From contig CU207211.1 of NCBI GenBank assembly GCA_000026125.1, positions 1,674,001-1,738,000 on the forward strand: DNA of 64,000 nucleotides. The letters run 5' to 3'. This stretch comes from Herminiimonas arsenicoxydans (GTDB lineage: Bacteria; Pseudomonadota; Gammaproteobacteria; Burkholderiales; Burkholderiaceae_D). The translations under genes were made by a program, and so were the position numbers. The notes under the pieces are model-generated. The model was given only the letters and a program-made list of their open reading frames with translations, had not been told where the DNA came from and searched no databases. How positions within the stretch are numbered: position 1 is the first letter of the stretch; every line of letters starts with the position of its first letter. Of this stretch, positions 34,601 to 42,186 are shown in pieces.

Positions 34601-37387
34601 TCTGACTTGTGCGGATGTCACCCATTGCAGCAAGTTGCGGCGCGTGAATATCAAGCGGATCAGAGTGCGTACGATGGCGTCCAGCATCATCCACGCCCGC
34701 TGCACCAGCACCACCAGTGAAATGAAGATCACGGCAAGCGTATCCGGCAGCACGGCCAGGCCACGCCGCCAATGCGCCTTGAACGAAAGATCGTCGCGAT
34801 GCGGCAGCAGATCGGAAATGAACTGGAATACGGACGGCGTAGCCAGCCCCACAATACCCAATATCAGCCAGGGCCAGATCGGGGCAGACTCAAGGCAGAA
34901 CGCCGTCACCAGCACCAGCAGAATCGCAGGCGTCATCAGGGAGCGGCGCATGTTGTCGACGATTTTCATGCGGTCGATGATCGACATCGACACCCGGCCC
35001 AGGCTCAGCAACCACGGCAGCAATTGCCAGTCGCCACGGGTCCAGCGATGCTCGCGCGCCGCAGCTTCCTGGACATGCGAAGGAAAATCCTCGAACAGTT
35101 CAACGTCGTTGACCAGCGCACAGCGTGCCAGTGCACCTTCAAACAAGTCATGACTGAGCATGGTGTTTTCCGGCACCTTGCCGGACAGCGCCAGCTCAAA
35201 CGCATCGACATCGTACAAGCCCTTGCCGGAATAACTGCCCCAGCCGAATACGTCCTGATACACGTCCGGTACCGCGCCGCCGTAAGGATCAACACCGCCG
35301 CGCGCGGAAAAGAAGCGCCGGAACAGCGTGCGCTCCTGCGGCATCGGCAGCGTCGGCGTAATGCGCGGTTGCAGAATGCCGTAGCCTTCAATGACCTGCT
35401 TGGTCACGGGATCGTGACGCGGCTGATTCAGCGGATGCGCTGCCACGCCGACCAGCGCACGCAATGCGCCTATCGGCAGGCGCGTATCCGCATCCAGCGT
35501 AATCACGTAACGCACATTGCGTGGCAAGGAATGATGTTCCGGCAGGAAGGAGGTATCGCGCGCGTCGCGCAACAGACGGTTGAATTCATGCAGCTTGCCG
35601 CGCTTGCGCTCCCAGCCCATCCACAAACCTTCTGACGCATTCCACAAACGGTTGCGATGCAGCACATAGAAACGCGTCTGCCCGCTCACACTGGGGCCGT
35701 AACGTGCATTCAGTTGTGCAATTTCGCGACGGGCTTTTTCCAGCAAGGGCAGATCCTGCGGCATATGCTGCTGTTTGGCATCGGCCCAGTCTGACAGCAG
35801 CGTGAAATACACTTCGCCATCCGGATTGGCAAGATAGTGCGTTTCCAGTTGCTGTATCTCTTCGTCCACGCCCTCTTCGCTGGTCAGCATCACAGGCACT
35901 GCGACAAAGGTGCGCAGGCTTTCCGAAATGTCCTCCAGCTCCAGTCGCGGCAAATGGCGCGGCCAGAACAGGCGCATCAATATTTTATTGACGATGGTGA
36001 TGGCAATATCGGTGGCAGGAAAAAATCCCGCAACAATCAGCAGCGTCAAGGCAATGACAGAAAGCCCATGTCCACGCGTAGTCGACAGCGGAACAGCCAG
36101 CACAACGAAGCTGAAGAATATAATTGTCAGAGGATAGTACAGACTGGAATGCGCGACATAATGCCGCCTCATTTTTTGCGAAAAATGCGGCTGATACCCC
36201 AGCTCCGCTTCCAGATCGGTTCTCCCGCCGCCCAGCAGGTAATGGCCGGGATCGAGCGCGCGTTCGTCGGCAACGATGTCGTCGTGCTCCATCTGGCTGC
36301 GGTGGAATTCGATCTTGCGTACCAGCGCATCGGCAATCTGCTGCTCCGAATAGTGTGCGTTCAGGGCAATTTGCTGAATGATCTTGCGATAGCGATCGCG
36401 CGTCAAAAAATCCAGCGCAACATAATTCGGCAGCGTTTGCAGTTTTTTCTCGACCAGGCTGGCTGATTCAAAAAATAGCCGCCAATCGAAACTGGCAATG
36501 CCGCGCATGCTGGTGATGATATTGCGTATCGTCTGATTGGCAGCGACTTGCGTCGTATGCTCGCGCAGCACCAGATCGTCTATGGTCAGGCCCTGCTCTG
36601 CCAGGCGCCCGCCCAGCGTATCCAGCAAGCTTGTAAATCCCGGTTGCTGATAGCGCAGACGTTGCACCAGTTGCACCACGAATGGCTGCCGCAGGCGGCC
36701 CGGCCGCAATACCAGCGGCGGCTGTTCGCTCTCCTGCGTCTTCTGCGCAATCACAATCAGATCGTTGGCAAAATCGTCAGCCTCCTGCCGCGCCGCCTGT
36801 GCCGTGACGACACGTAACGCAACCTGACGCAGATGTGCCAGCAGCACTGCACGCATGACAATGGGCAAGGCCCACAATTCCGCCATCGTCAATGCCTGCA
36901 CACGTTGATAGGCTTGTACAAAACGCAGAAACAAATCGGTATCGAAGTGATTGTCGGTATGCTCGGCAAAGGCCCAGCACAAACCATAGATGCGCGGCTT
37001 GCCGGCAAATTCGCCGTCCGATAACTTCGGCAGCGATTTGTATACGCGGCGCGACATGTTTTCCACCACGCCGACGACACTTTCCTCGACGACATGCAGA
37101 TTATCGAGCAGCCATTCAGCAGCAGAAGTAATGGCGCGGCGTTCGGCTGCCGCACGCTCGATCGCCGCATGCGCGGCAAGTAGTGCACGGCCATCATCAC
37201 GCACCAGGGCGGAAAGGGATCGGTGAAAAGGAGCGGGGCCGATTTTTTGTGTGGCGGCCAGTTGCGCTGCAAGTGCTTCCAGCTTTTCCGCGCTATATAT
37301 TTCCGCTCGTACCCGCTCTTCGGAAATATCTTCTACTGTTTCGGCCGCCGAAAAAAATGGAATGTATTTGAGGATTTTATTAAACAA
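28610..37387 (-). CDS. ndvB: Cyclic beta-1,2-glucan synthase (GT84-GH94 type)
   Basis: The 2925-residue inner-membrane protein makes cyclic beta-1,2-glucans exported to the periplasm. Order of parts: helical N-terminus (1-410); two membrane segments (about 417-470); GT84 glycosyltransferase with TLDADTRLP near residue 632 and TRGDWQLLPWL near 787; further membrane segments (815-980); a glycoamylase-like domain (about 1380-1590, YMAHHQGMLLVALGN); two GH94 beta-sandwich repeats; and a GH94 phosphorylase domain with RDQLQDTQ (near 2472) and GGDWNDGMNRVGHEG (near 2600) that sets ring length. The start is TTG, preceded by GAGG. It is intact and full length. Osmoadaptation and host-interaction roles are known in Rhizobiales and Brucella. 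Confidence 0.94.
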   Translation of the reverse strand: MFNKILKYIPFFSAAETVEDISEERVRAEIYSAEKLEALAAQLAATQKIGPAPFHRSLSALVRDDGRALLAAHAAIERAAAERRAITSAAEWLLDNLHVVEESVVGVVENMSRRVYKSLPKLSDGEFAGKPRIYGLCWAFAEHTDNHFDTDLFLRFVQAYQRVQALTMAELWALPIVMRAVLLAHLRQVALRVVTAQAARQEADDFANDLIVIAQKTQESEQPPLVLRPGRLRQPFVVQLVQRLRYQQPGFTSLLDTLGGRLAEQGLTIDDLVLREHTTQVAANQTIRNIITSMRGIASFDWRLFFESASLVEKKLQTLPNYVALDFLTRDRYRKIIQQIALNAHYSEQQIADALVRKIEFHRSQMEHDDIVADERALDPGHYLLGGGRTDLEAELGYQPHFSQKMRRHYVAHSSLYYPLTIIFFSFVVLAVPLSTTRGHGLSVIALTLLIVAGFFPATDIAITIVNKILMRLFWPRHLPRLELEDISESLRTFVAVPVMLTSEEGVDEEIQQLETHYLANPDGEVYFTLLSDWADAKQQHMPQDLPLLEKARREIAQLNARYGPSVSGQTRFYVLHRNRLWNASEGLWMGWERKRGKLHEFNRLLRDARDTSFLPEHHSLPRNVRYVITLDADTRLPIGALRALVGVAAHPLNQPRHDPVTKQVIEGYGILQPRITPTLPMPQERTLFRRFFSARGGVDPYGGAVPDVYQDVFGWGSYSGKGLYDVDAFELALSGKVPENTMLSHDLFEGALARCALVNDVELFEDFPSHVQEAAAREHRWTRGDWQLLPWLLSLGRVSMSIIDRMKIVDNMRRSLMTPAILLVLVTAFCLESAPIWPWLILGIVGLATPSVFQFISDLLPHRDDLSFKAHWRRGLAVLPDTLAVIFISLVVLVQRAWMMLDAIVRTLIRLIFTRRNLLQWVTSAQVRRSKRYSLSSFAWRGRMGMLVAVAIVAIVYFLNPERWLLVLPFGLLWVLSPVIARTISLPPVDKDVEFLEIAEENELRLIARRTWRFFTTFVVAQDHYLPPDNFQEDPYPVIAHRTSPTNFGLYLLSVASARDFGWIGLGEMMERLEATMRTLQVLPRYHGHFYNWYETERLEVLSPRYISTVDSGNLAGHLFVLAQACKDAREQSVLRSNVAAGMLDTALLLGLAIEGVGRELRTQTVSITELRKTVEQFNDLLLTLDSGLSSYGAWKKLADCAENLADLAQAFSAEIRMTDNEVLAWARELRDAVRTHCEDFMTILPWAHLQAQDLERKQNEELWQIVNEQIDADVALEELPERYDSVRRDAARLFSSQNRLDPGVIPQELYDELDAALVQAGVLSGKWLGRLAALENAARSMAMEMDFRFLMSAERKLFSIGYNVDEGRLDDSYYDLLASEARLASMVAIAERQAPPSHWFRLGRRMLPSVDGPVLASWSGSMFEYLMPSLVISTPRGSMLDQTCRSIVARQIEYGKERKVPWGVSESAMNLRDRAFTYQYSAFGIPGLGLKRGLEKDVVVSPYSTGLAAMYMPKSAVENFRRMAEMGAMGRYGFYEALDFTPGRRAESQTMAIVRAYMAHHQGMLLVALGNVINRNVMRHRFHHEPIIRSAELLLHEAQPRWVRPASLAIREDMERPTVVMPESGVARHFNTVMTATPETQLLSNGRYAVMLTAAGSGYSLWNKLGVTRWREDATRDQWGSYLYLRDVDSGKFWSACYQPTAVEPDLYQVKFSEDRARISRVDGTISSMLEVIVSPEDDAELRRLTLTNTGSRARTIEVTSYMEVLLAPVAADAAHPAFSNLFVETEYLHEVRGLLASRRPRKDGELRPWAAHVVAHGEGSSAISIEYETDRARFTGRGQNISNPHSVSDGRPLSNTVGAVLDPIFSLRVRVRIEPGEVTHLVFATMAANSREEIISLADKYHDGSAFARISALVWTHAQVQLHYLRTEHYEAELFQHLASRILFSDASSRVSGRVIRAMRLSHAGLWGQGISGDRPIVLLRMAKQEDLRLVSQLLRAHEYWRMKQLPVDLVILNEKGASYAQELQAAMENMVHAAQAFSAQQEQAERGGAYIVRADLITEDERTLLLASARVVLEGGQGSLAEQLQARPGSDIGAPFSRLDREVHAPQGAAPGPVPQLALFNGLGGFDPDGHEYVIVLSQDQVTPAPWINVIANPVFGFTVSERGAGYTWSLNSRENKLTPWSNDPVSDPSGEAFYIRDEENGALWSPTMSPIRVPNASYTTRHGQGYSRFELVCSGIASDLLQFVSWDDPVKICRLRLKNVSRNPRRLSLTAYVEWVLGATRTENAPFIVTERDAESGAMFVHNSWNIEFGQRVAFIDLCGTQTAWTGDRKEFIGRNGNLQNPAGLMRGNVLSNRVGAGLDPCGALQTVLEIPVGGEVEIVFLMGQADTNEAARELVQRYRAVDIDTVFETSQRNWHKILHTIQVETPDRSMDYLLNGWLLYQTLSCRFWARTAFYQAGGAYGFRDQLQDTQALAMVAPQLAHDQILRASSRQFAEGDVQHWWHPPSGRGVRTHISDDLIWLPYCAAHYVEVTGDEQIYDEMIPFLEGDLLPLEKEDHYFEAKISDEKASVYEHCARALDHSLPVGRHGLPLMGGGDWNDGMNRVGHEGQGESVWLAWFLYATLLRFAPVAEARNDHVRAKAWREHAEKLKSATEKHAWDGAWYRRAYFDDGTPLGSASNAECRIDSIAQSWSVISGAGEPRRAQRAMESVDQYLIRPGDDLILLFTPPFDKTPLDPGYIKGYLPGVRENGGQYTHAAVWSLIAYSMMGKGSQAHDLFKMINPANRSSTRTGMAAYKVEPYAVAADIYAESPHVRRGGWTWYTGAAGWLYRAGVEFILGLQIKADRLSLDPCLPPEWRNAKLHYRYGTSTYNITLQNPKGISKGILRVELDGVVVPDQVVIMRDDGATHVVTVVMGSDSQK

Positions 37388-37758
37388 GAGCGTCCTCGCG
37401 TTTCACGTATGGGGCATGCGTCTCATGATCAGGCTGATACACGCGACAATGAGAGCCTGTTATCGAAAGCAGGCGGACTTTACTGATGACGAAAGATCGC
37501 ATCGCACATGCGTGAGCTGCATGCGTCGGGATAGTACTGACCATATTTTTTCCTCCCGCTTGTGCGGTTTGTAGATCGACATGGTGGTCCGTATTTTGCT
37601 CAGTTGGAGGCAGGAAATGAGCAAGAGTTCCCAACTTTGAAATTGCAGTAGAGCGGAATATTGGTACTTGTAATCGGGCAGCGTTGGTGCTGCTCGCTCT
37701 GCGCCGCATTCTTTTGCAAAAAGCAGGTCTGACAGAAAACAACTACGGAGAGGTTACC
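37388..37758. other. Divergent intergenic region of ndvB and the PPC gene
   Basis: This 371-bp gap holds the promoters of two divergent genes. I see a small GCCTG/CAGGC hairpin near 37455-37475 but no recognised operator, repeat or RNA gene. Confidence 0.4.
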
Positions 37759-38193
37759 ATGCGCAGCAAACTCATCAACGATGGCTCAGAGAAAACATAT
37801 GCCTTGATACTGGAAACAGGAGAAGAGGTGGTCAGCCAGTTGCAGCGTTTCATCAAGGAAAACGATCTGGCAGCCAGCCGTTTCACGGCAATCGGCGCAT
37901 TCAGCAGCGCGACGCTGGCCTATTTCAACTGGGATCAAAAAGACTATGAAAAAATTGCCGTCAGTGAACAGGTCGAAGTATTGTCCCTGATCGGCGACGT
38001 GGCCAAGCAGGATGGCGAATCGAAAAGCCATATCCACGTCGTCGTCGGCAAACGCGATGGCAGCGCACACGGCGGCCATCTGCTGCAAGCCTATGTACGA
38101 CCCACGCTGGAAATCATCCTGACGGAATCGCCCGCCTACCTCAAACGCAGCTTCGATGCAGAAAGCGGTTTGGCGCTCATCGATATCGGCTGA
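37759..38193 (+). CDS. PPC (DUF296) domain protein
   Basis: The 144-residue protein is a single PPC/DUF296 domain: YALILETGEEVVSQLQRFIKEND, then RFTAIGAFSSATLAYFNW, and the core SHIHVVVGKRDGSAHGGHLLQAYVRPTLEIIL with the three histidines that could bind a metal. In plants the domain is fused to AT-hooks; bacterial stand-alone members are trimeric and of unknown role despite frequent DNA-binding annotation. GGAGAGG precedes the ATG, giving a confident start. Confidence 0.85.
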   Translation: MRSKLINDGSEKTYALILETGEEVVSQLQRFIKENDLAASRFTAIGAFSSATLAYFNWDQKDYEKIAVSEQVEVLSLIGDVAKQDGESKSHIHVVVGKRDGSAHGGHLLQAYVRPTLEIILTESPAYLKRSFDAESGLALIDIG

Positions 38194-38265
38194 CGGCTAC
38201 TGCGCGGCAGCAACAATCTGCAAGAAATGCAGGCATCGTTTGCAAAAAATGCACGCAATACGGCC

Positions 38266-39030
38266 TTAGTCAGTCAACGGATTTTTCGGATAAATAAATT
38301 CCAGTTCGGCATCCGCTCCTATGCGCAATGCCGTGCCGTGCAAGGCCGTGTCGGCAATCGCATCATCGTCGGCATGGACCGCCACTGCAATATGGCTGTT
38401 ATCCCTGATGGTCCTGAACCACCATACATGCGGCGCACTGAAAACTGCACGTCCTTGTACCAAAAGGCCGACTATATTCATGTTGTCATCACCCATATTG
38501 GCTACCAGTACGCCCTGCTTGCGCAAAACACGTTTGCAGTCGCTGACAAAATTGCGCGAGCGCAAAGCCTGCGGTGCACCATCGGCATCGAAACCATCCA
38601 GCAAAATGACATCTGCCGATGCCGCTGTCATCTGCGCCAGGTACTGCACCGCGTCGACATGCAAGACCTGCAAACGCGCATCGTCGGGCGGGATCATGAA
38701 GCGATCGCGCAAGGCGATGACGTCAGCATTCGATTCCAGCACCGTCATGCGGACTGCCGGCAACTGCCGATAACAGTATTTGACCAGCGAGCCGCCACCC
38801 AGCCCGATCAGCAGAATATGTTGCGGCGCCGGATGCAGGGCAAGAAAGCGGCTCATCATCTGTGTATACATAAGCACCAGTTCGTCAGGCGCCGACAAAC
38901 GCATCGCACTTTGCACCACATGTTCATTGAAATGCAGCGTACGGATATCGCCATCATCGAAAATGAACGGTTTGTCGTTACGTGCCAGCGCTTTGGTTTT
39001 TTCTATGCGTTCCGGGCTGAAAAATTGCAT
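38266..39030 (-). CDS. Spermidine-synthase-like (aminopropyltransferase-fold) protein
   Basis: The 254-residue protein has the spermidine synthase fold: LIGLGGGSLVKYCYRQLP for the nucleotide-substrate site, VTVLESNADVIALR-type acidic loop and VILLDGFDADGAPQALRSRNF where a catalytic Asp would lie. It lacks an obvious complete polyamine-binding signature, so spermidine formation is unproven; annotated relatives are often called fused MFS/spermidine synthase-like or SAM methyltransferases. The ATG at 39030 gives a compact domain; a longer frame to 39153 has no good start. It is divergent from the MCE cassette. Confidence 0.72.
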   Translation of the reverse strand: MQFFSPERIEKTKALARNDKPFIFDDGDIRTLHFNEHVVQSAMRLSAPDELVLMYTQMMSRFLALHPAPQHILLIGLGGGSLVKYCYRQLPAVRMTVLESNADVIALRDRFMIPPDDARLQVLHVDAVQYLAQMTAASADVILLDGFDADGAPQALRSRNFVSDCKRVLRKQGVLVANMGDDNMNIVGLLVQGRAVFSAPHVWWFRTIRDNSHIAVAVHADDDAIADTALHGTALRIGADAELEFIYPKNPLTD

Positions 39031-39137
39031 GGAGTGGTCATTGGAGAAAAAGAAAAACGCAGTGTGAAACGATCTTGCCGCAAAGTCAAAACCGGCGAAC
39101 GATGCAAAGTCCCGCCATTCGCTGCTACCATGTTTGC

Positions 39138-39953
39138 ATGACTGCCTCCGCATCCACTTTCAGCACCCTCAGGACCATGGGACGCGCCATGCTGCGCTGG
39201 CTGATAGGCGGCTGGCGCATTGTACTGTTCGGCATGCTGGTGCTGTCGCTGTCGTTCTCGCCTGCGACTTACCAGCGCGACAACCGGCACGCCATCGCCT
39301 ATCAAATCGTGCTCGGCACCACGGCCAACCTGGTCTGGTTTTCCGTACTGACGGCTCTGGCGAGCCTGATCCTGATTCGCATCGTGGTCGTCACTGCACT
39401 GAGTTACGGCCTGTCCAAATATGCGCTGGAAATGGTGGTACGGGTACTGGTGCTGGAACTCATACCACTCACTGCCGCCCTGTTTGTGGCCTTGCGCCGC
39501 ACTCTGCCGGATGGCGTCGAGCTGGCTGAAATGCGCGCGCGCGGTGAACTGGAAAGTCTGCAACGCCAGGGTATCGATCCGATCCGGCGCGAATTTTTTC
39601 CACGTGCCGTGGCCGGCGTATTTTCCGTGCTGATGCTGGCTGCCGTCAGTTGCGTCCTGTCGCTGATTCTGGCTTATCTTTCCATCTACGGTTTCACGCA
39701 TTGGGCGCTGGCCGGCTACACGCGTGTGGTCGGACAGATTTTCAATCCCGCCGTCTCGATGATATTCCTGCTCAAGACGCTCTTCTTCAGCCTGGCCGTA
39801 TCCCTGATCCCGATGGCGTCTTCACTTTACGATACGCGCAGCACGCAGTTGCACAGCCGCTCCAAGGCCGCGAATGAACTGGCGGCGATGGTGCGGCTGT
39901 TTTTCGTTATCCTGTTGATCGAGATTGCTTCGCTGATGGGTAATTATTATTAA
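39138..39953 (+). CDS. MlaE-type ABC transporter permease
   Basis: The 271-residue integral membrane protein matches the MlaE permease family: VLVLELIPLTAALFVALR and the cytoplasmic loop GVELAEMRARGELESLQRQGIDPIRREFFPR, equivalent to the ELG-M...G-PI coupling loop of MlaE, followed by helices ending near the C-terminus. With an MCE protein and an ATPase it would move phospholipids between membranes. It is the first gene of a cassette with an MCE protein and a lipoprotein; no ATPase gene is local. The Shine-Dalgarno before ATG 39138 is weak. Confidence 0.85.
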   Translation: MTASASTFSTLRTMGRAMLRWLIGGWRIVLFGMLVLSLSFSPATYQRDNRHAIAYQIVLGTTANLVWFSVLTALASLILIRIVVVTALSYGLSKYALEMVVRVLVLELIPLTAALFVALRRTLPDGVELAEMRARGELESLQRQGIDPIRREFFPRAVAGVFSVLMLAAVSCVLSLILAYLSIYGFTHWALAGYTRVVGQIFNPAVSMIFLLKTLFFSLAVSLIPMASSLYDTRSTQLHSRSKAANELAAMVRLFFVILLIEIASLMGNYY

Positions 39954-39989
39954 TGTCCATTCCTGACTCCACTACGGCACCCGACCCCC

Positions 39990-40961
39990 ATGCAAGAACA
40001 AGCTGATCTTCCCTCACCCCCTCCTCAGCCGCCACCCCCGGCGCCGGATAACCTTGAATTCAAGGCGGCCATCCTGCTGCTGTTCCTGATCGCGCTGATC
40101 TGCGGCTCGGTCGCATACCTGATGTATGCGCGCGGCGCATTCGAGGTGACGCAGGAACTGGTATTGCTGGCCGACGATTCGGAAGGCGTGGTGGTCGGCA
40201 TGGATCTCACCTTTTCCGGTTTCCCGGTAGGCCGCGTCAGCCGCATCGAACTCAGCAAGGAAGGCAAGGCGCGCATGATCGTCGATGTGGCGCAAAAGGA
40301 TGCGCACTGGCTGCGTACTTCCAGCGTCTTCGCCATGGAGCGCGGCATCGTCGGCAGCACGCGCATACGCGCCTACACCGGCGTGCCGGCTGATCCACCG
40401 CTGCCGCCAGGCGCCGAGCGCACCTTGCTGGTCGGCGATGTGGCAGCGGAAATTCCGCTGCTGGTCGCATCCGCCAAGCAATTGATTGAAAATTTGAACG
40501 GTCTGACTTCGGCCGAATCGGCACTTAATGCCAGCCTTGCCAATTTGCAGGGATTGACGGAAAAATTCAACGGCCCGCATGGCGCCATCGGCGGCCTGTT
40601 CGGCAATGACAAGGATGCACAGAAATTGGTCACGACGCTGGAGCGCGCCAATACCGTGCTGGCAAACGTCGATGGCTTGCTGGTCAAAACCGATACTCAG
40701 ATATTCGGCAAGGACGACAATAGCCAGGCCACCGTGGTGCAACTCAATGCGATGCTCGGCGAAGCCAGATCCAGCTTGAAAAAGGTCGATGCGGTACTGG
40801 TCGATGCGCATGCAATCAGCGCCAATGCCAGAATCGCCACCGGCGATCTGGACGTGTTGCGCGCCGATGTCGATCGCAGCCTGCGCAAGGTAGAACAACT
40901 GGTGAATGAAATCAATCGTAAATGGCCGTTTGCACGTGACACGGAGTTGACCCTGCCATGA
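39990..40961 (+). CDS. MCE (MlaD-like) family protein
   Basis: The 323-residue protein has a proline-rich cytoplasmic tail, one transmembrane helix (about 26-48), an MCE domain (about 50-150, EGVVVGMDLTFSGFPVGRVSRIEL) and a long helical C-terminus (LVTTLERANTVLANVDGLLVKTDTQ and following). It is longer than MlaD and resembles the ring- or tunnel-forming MCE partners of MlaE-type permeases that carry lipids across the periplasm. It lies 36 bp downstream of the permease and overlaps the lipoprotein start by 4 bp (ATGA). Confidence 0.88.
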   Translation: MQEQADLPSPPPQPPPPAPDNLEFKAAILLLFLIALICGSVAYLMYARGAFEVTQELVLLADDSEGVVVGMDLTFSGFPVGRVSRIELSKEGKARMIVDVAQKDAHWLRTSSVFAMERGIVGSTRIRAYTGVPADPPLPPGAERTLLVGDVAAEIPLLVASAKQLIENLNGLTSAESALNASLANLQGLTEKFNGPHGAIGGLFGNDKDAQKLVTTLERANTVLANVDGLLVKTDTQIFGKDDNSQATVVQLNAMLGEARSSLKKVDAVLVDAHAISANARIATGDLDVLRADVDRSLRKVEQLVNEINRKWPFARDTELTLP

Positions 40962-41641
40962 CCTCGCCTTTCCCACGACTTGTTTTTTTTGCCGGCCTGG
41001 CCGCCCTGCTCGCTGCCTGTGCCGGCACACCGGTACCGGACTGGCAAATGAACGCCAGGACTGCAATCGAACGCGCTACCGCCGCCTACCTGGAAGGCAA
41101 TACGCGGGTCGAAATGCAGGAATTCAAACAGGCGCGCAGTGAAATCGCCCGCACCGGCCGTACCGATCTACTGGCGCGGGTAGAGCTCACACGCTGTGCC
41201 GGCCGTGTTGCCAGCCTGGTGCTGGAAGACTGCACCGAATTTGAAAAATTGCGGCTGGATGCCGCCGCGCCGGAACGCGCTTACGCCGACTTTCTCGCCG
41301 GGCGCATCAAAGCACAGGACATTGCCTTGCTGCCGCCGCAACATCGCGCCGTAGCAGGCGCTACTTCTGATACAGCAGCCACCGCTGCCTTGCAGAATAT
41401 CGCAGACCCATTGGCGCAACTGGTCGCCGCCGGCGTCCTGTTGCGCAGCAATCGTGCCACGCCGGCGGTACTGACAGCCGCAGTCGATACCGCATCCGCA
41501 CAAGGATGGCGCCGTCCATTGCTGGCATGGCTGGGCGTACAGGCCTTGCGCGCAGAAAATGCCGGCGATACCGTCGCCGCCGAGCACTTGCGCAGACGCA
41601 TTGCGCTGGTACAAAACGCCGCGAATTCCGGCCAGCCATAA
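40958..41641 (+). CDS. Lipoprotein associated with the MCE transport cassette
   Basis: The 227-residue protein has a signal sequence ending in a lipobox (LAALLAACAG), so it should be lipidated at Cys21 or so. The rest is helical, with an alanine-rich, TPR-like appearance. It starts within the last codons of the MCE gene (ATGA overlap). Its position suggests an outer-membrane-anchored partner that accepts or donates lipids, as the outer-membrane component of Mla-type systems does, but it is not homologous by eye to MlaA. Confidence 0.72.
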   Translation: MTSPFPRLVFFAGLAALLAACAGTPVPDWQMNARTAIERATAAYLEGNTRVEMQEFKQARSEIARTGRTDLLARVELTRCAGRVASLVLEDCTEFEKLRLDAAAPERAYADFLAGRIKAQDIALLPPQHRAVAGATSDTAATAALQNIADPLAQLVAAGVLLRSNRATPAVLTAAVDTASAQGWRRPLLAWLGVQALRAENAGDTVAAEHLRRRIALVQNAANSGQP

Positions 41642-41687
41642 AGCCGCACGCAGAGTTAAGCTTTCATCTGTCATTGCAGGACTACCC

Positions 41688-41996
41688 ATGGATCAAAATA
41701 CCCGCGAAGAACTGCGCCATCTGCTATCAGCCTCAGGAACCATGGCTGGCCTGTGCATCACCGGCGTTACGCTTTTTTCAACCGTAGGCAGAACAGTGGG
41801 TGGAACGGTCGTCGACGATATCTTCGTCCTCAGCGCACTCCTCTTCCTGCTTTGCACTTACTGCGTTTTCTGGGCCTTGCGCACCAAACATCGCCGCATC
41901 GTGCAATTGCTGACGCGCATAGCTGAAATCCTGTTCGCTGTTGCGCTGACGACGATGGTGTCGGCGGGATTCATCATGGCGTATACCTTGTGGTGA
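41688..41996 (+). CDS. Small integral membrane protein
   Basis: The 102-residue protein has three predicted transmembrane helices (GTMAGLCITGVTLFSTV, DDIFVLSALLFLLCTYCVFWAL and EILFAVALTTMVSAGFIMAY) and short charged loops. I do not recognise the family. ATG 41688 is preceded by GCAGG at suitable spacing. It lies 46 bp downstream of the lipoprotein gene and may be co-transcribed with it, or be independent. Confidence 0.6.
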   Translation: MDQNTREELRHLLSASGTMAGLCITGVTLFSTVGRTVGGTVVDDIFVLSALLFLLCTYCVFWALRTKHRRIVQLLTRIAEILFAVALTTMVSAGFIMAYTLW

Positions 41997-42112
41997 GTTC
42001 CCGGCCTTGCCGTTATGCGACCTGCCCGTTTCACTCCTGATGAACGCGACTGACGGCCGACTGTGGTTGAGTTGCAGAAAAACCGTTAAAAATTTCACAT
42101 AAACCTTTTATA

Positions 42113-42128
42113 CTGTACGTATATACAG
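42113..42128. promoter_or_regulatory. LexA (SOS) box of imuA
   Basis: CTGT-N8-ACAG is present as CTGT (42113-42116), ACGTATAT, ACAG (42125-42128). The surrounding TACTGTACGTATATACAGTA (42111-42130) is a nearly perfect palindrome and matches the proteobacterial LexA operator. It lies 58 bp upstream of the imuA ATG, so DNA damage should derepress the gene. Confidence 0.9.
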
Positions 42129-42186
42129 TATATTGATAACTCACCGGCACGCGGTGTCTTGTCCCAAACAGCATTTTGGAGGTTTT

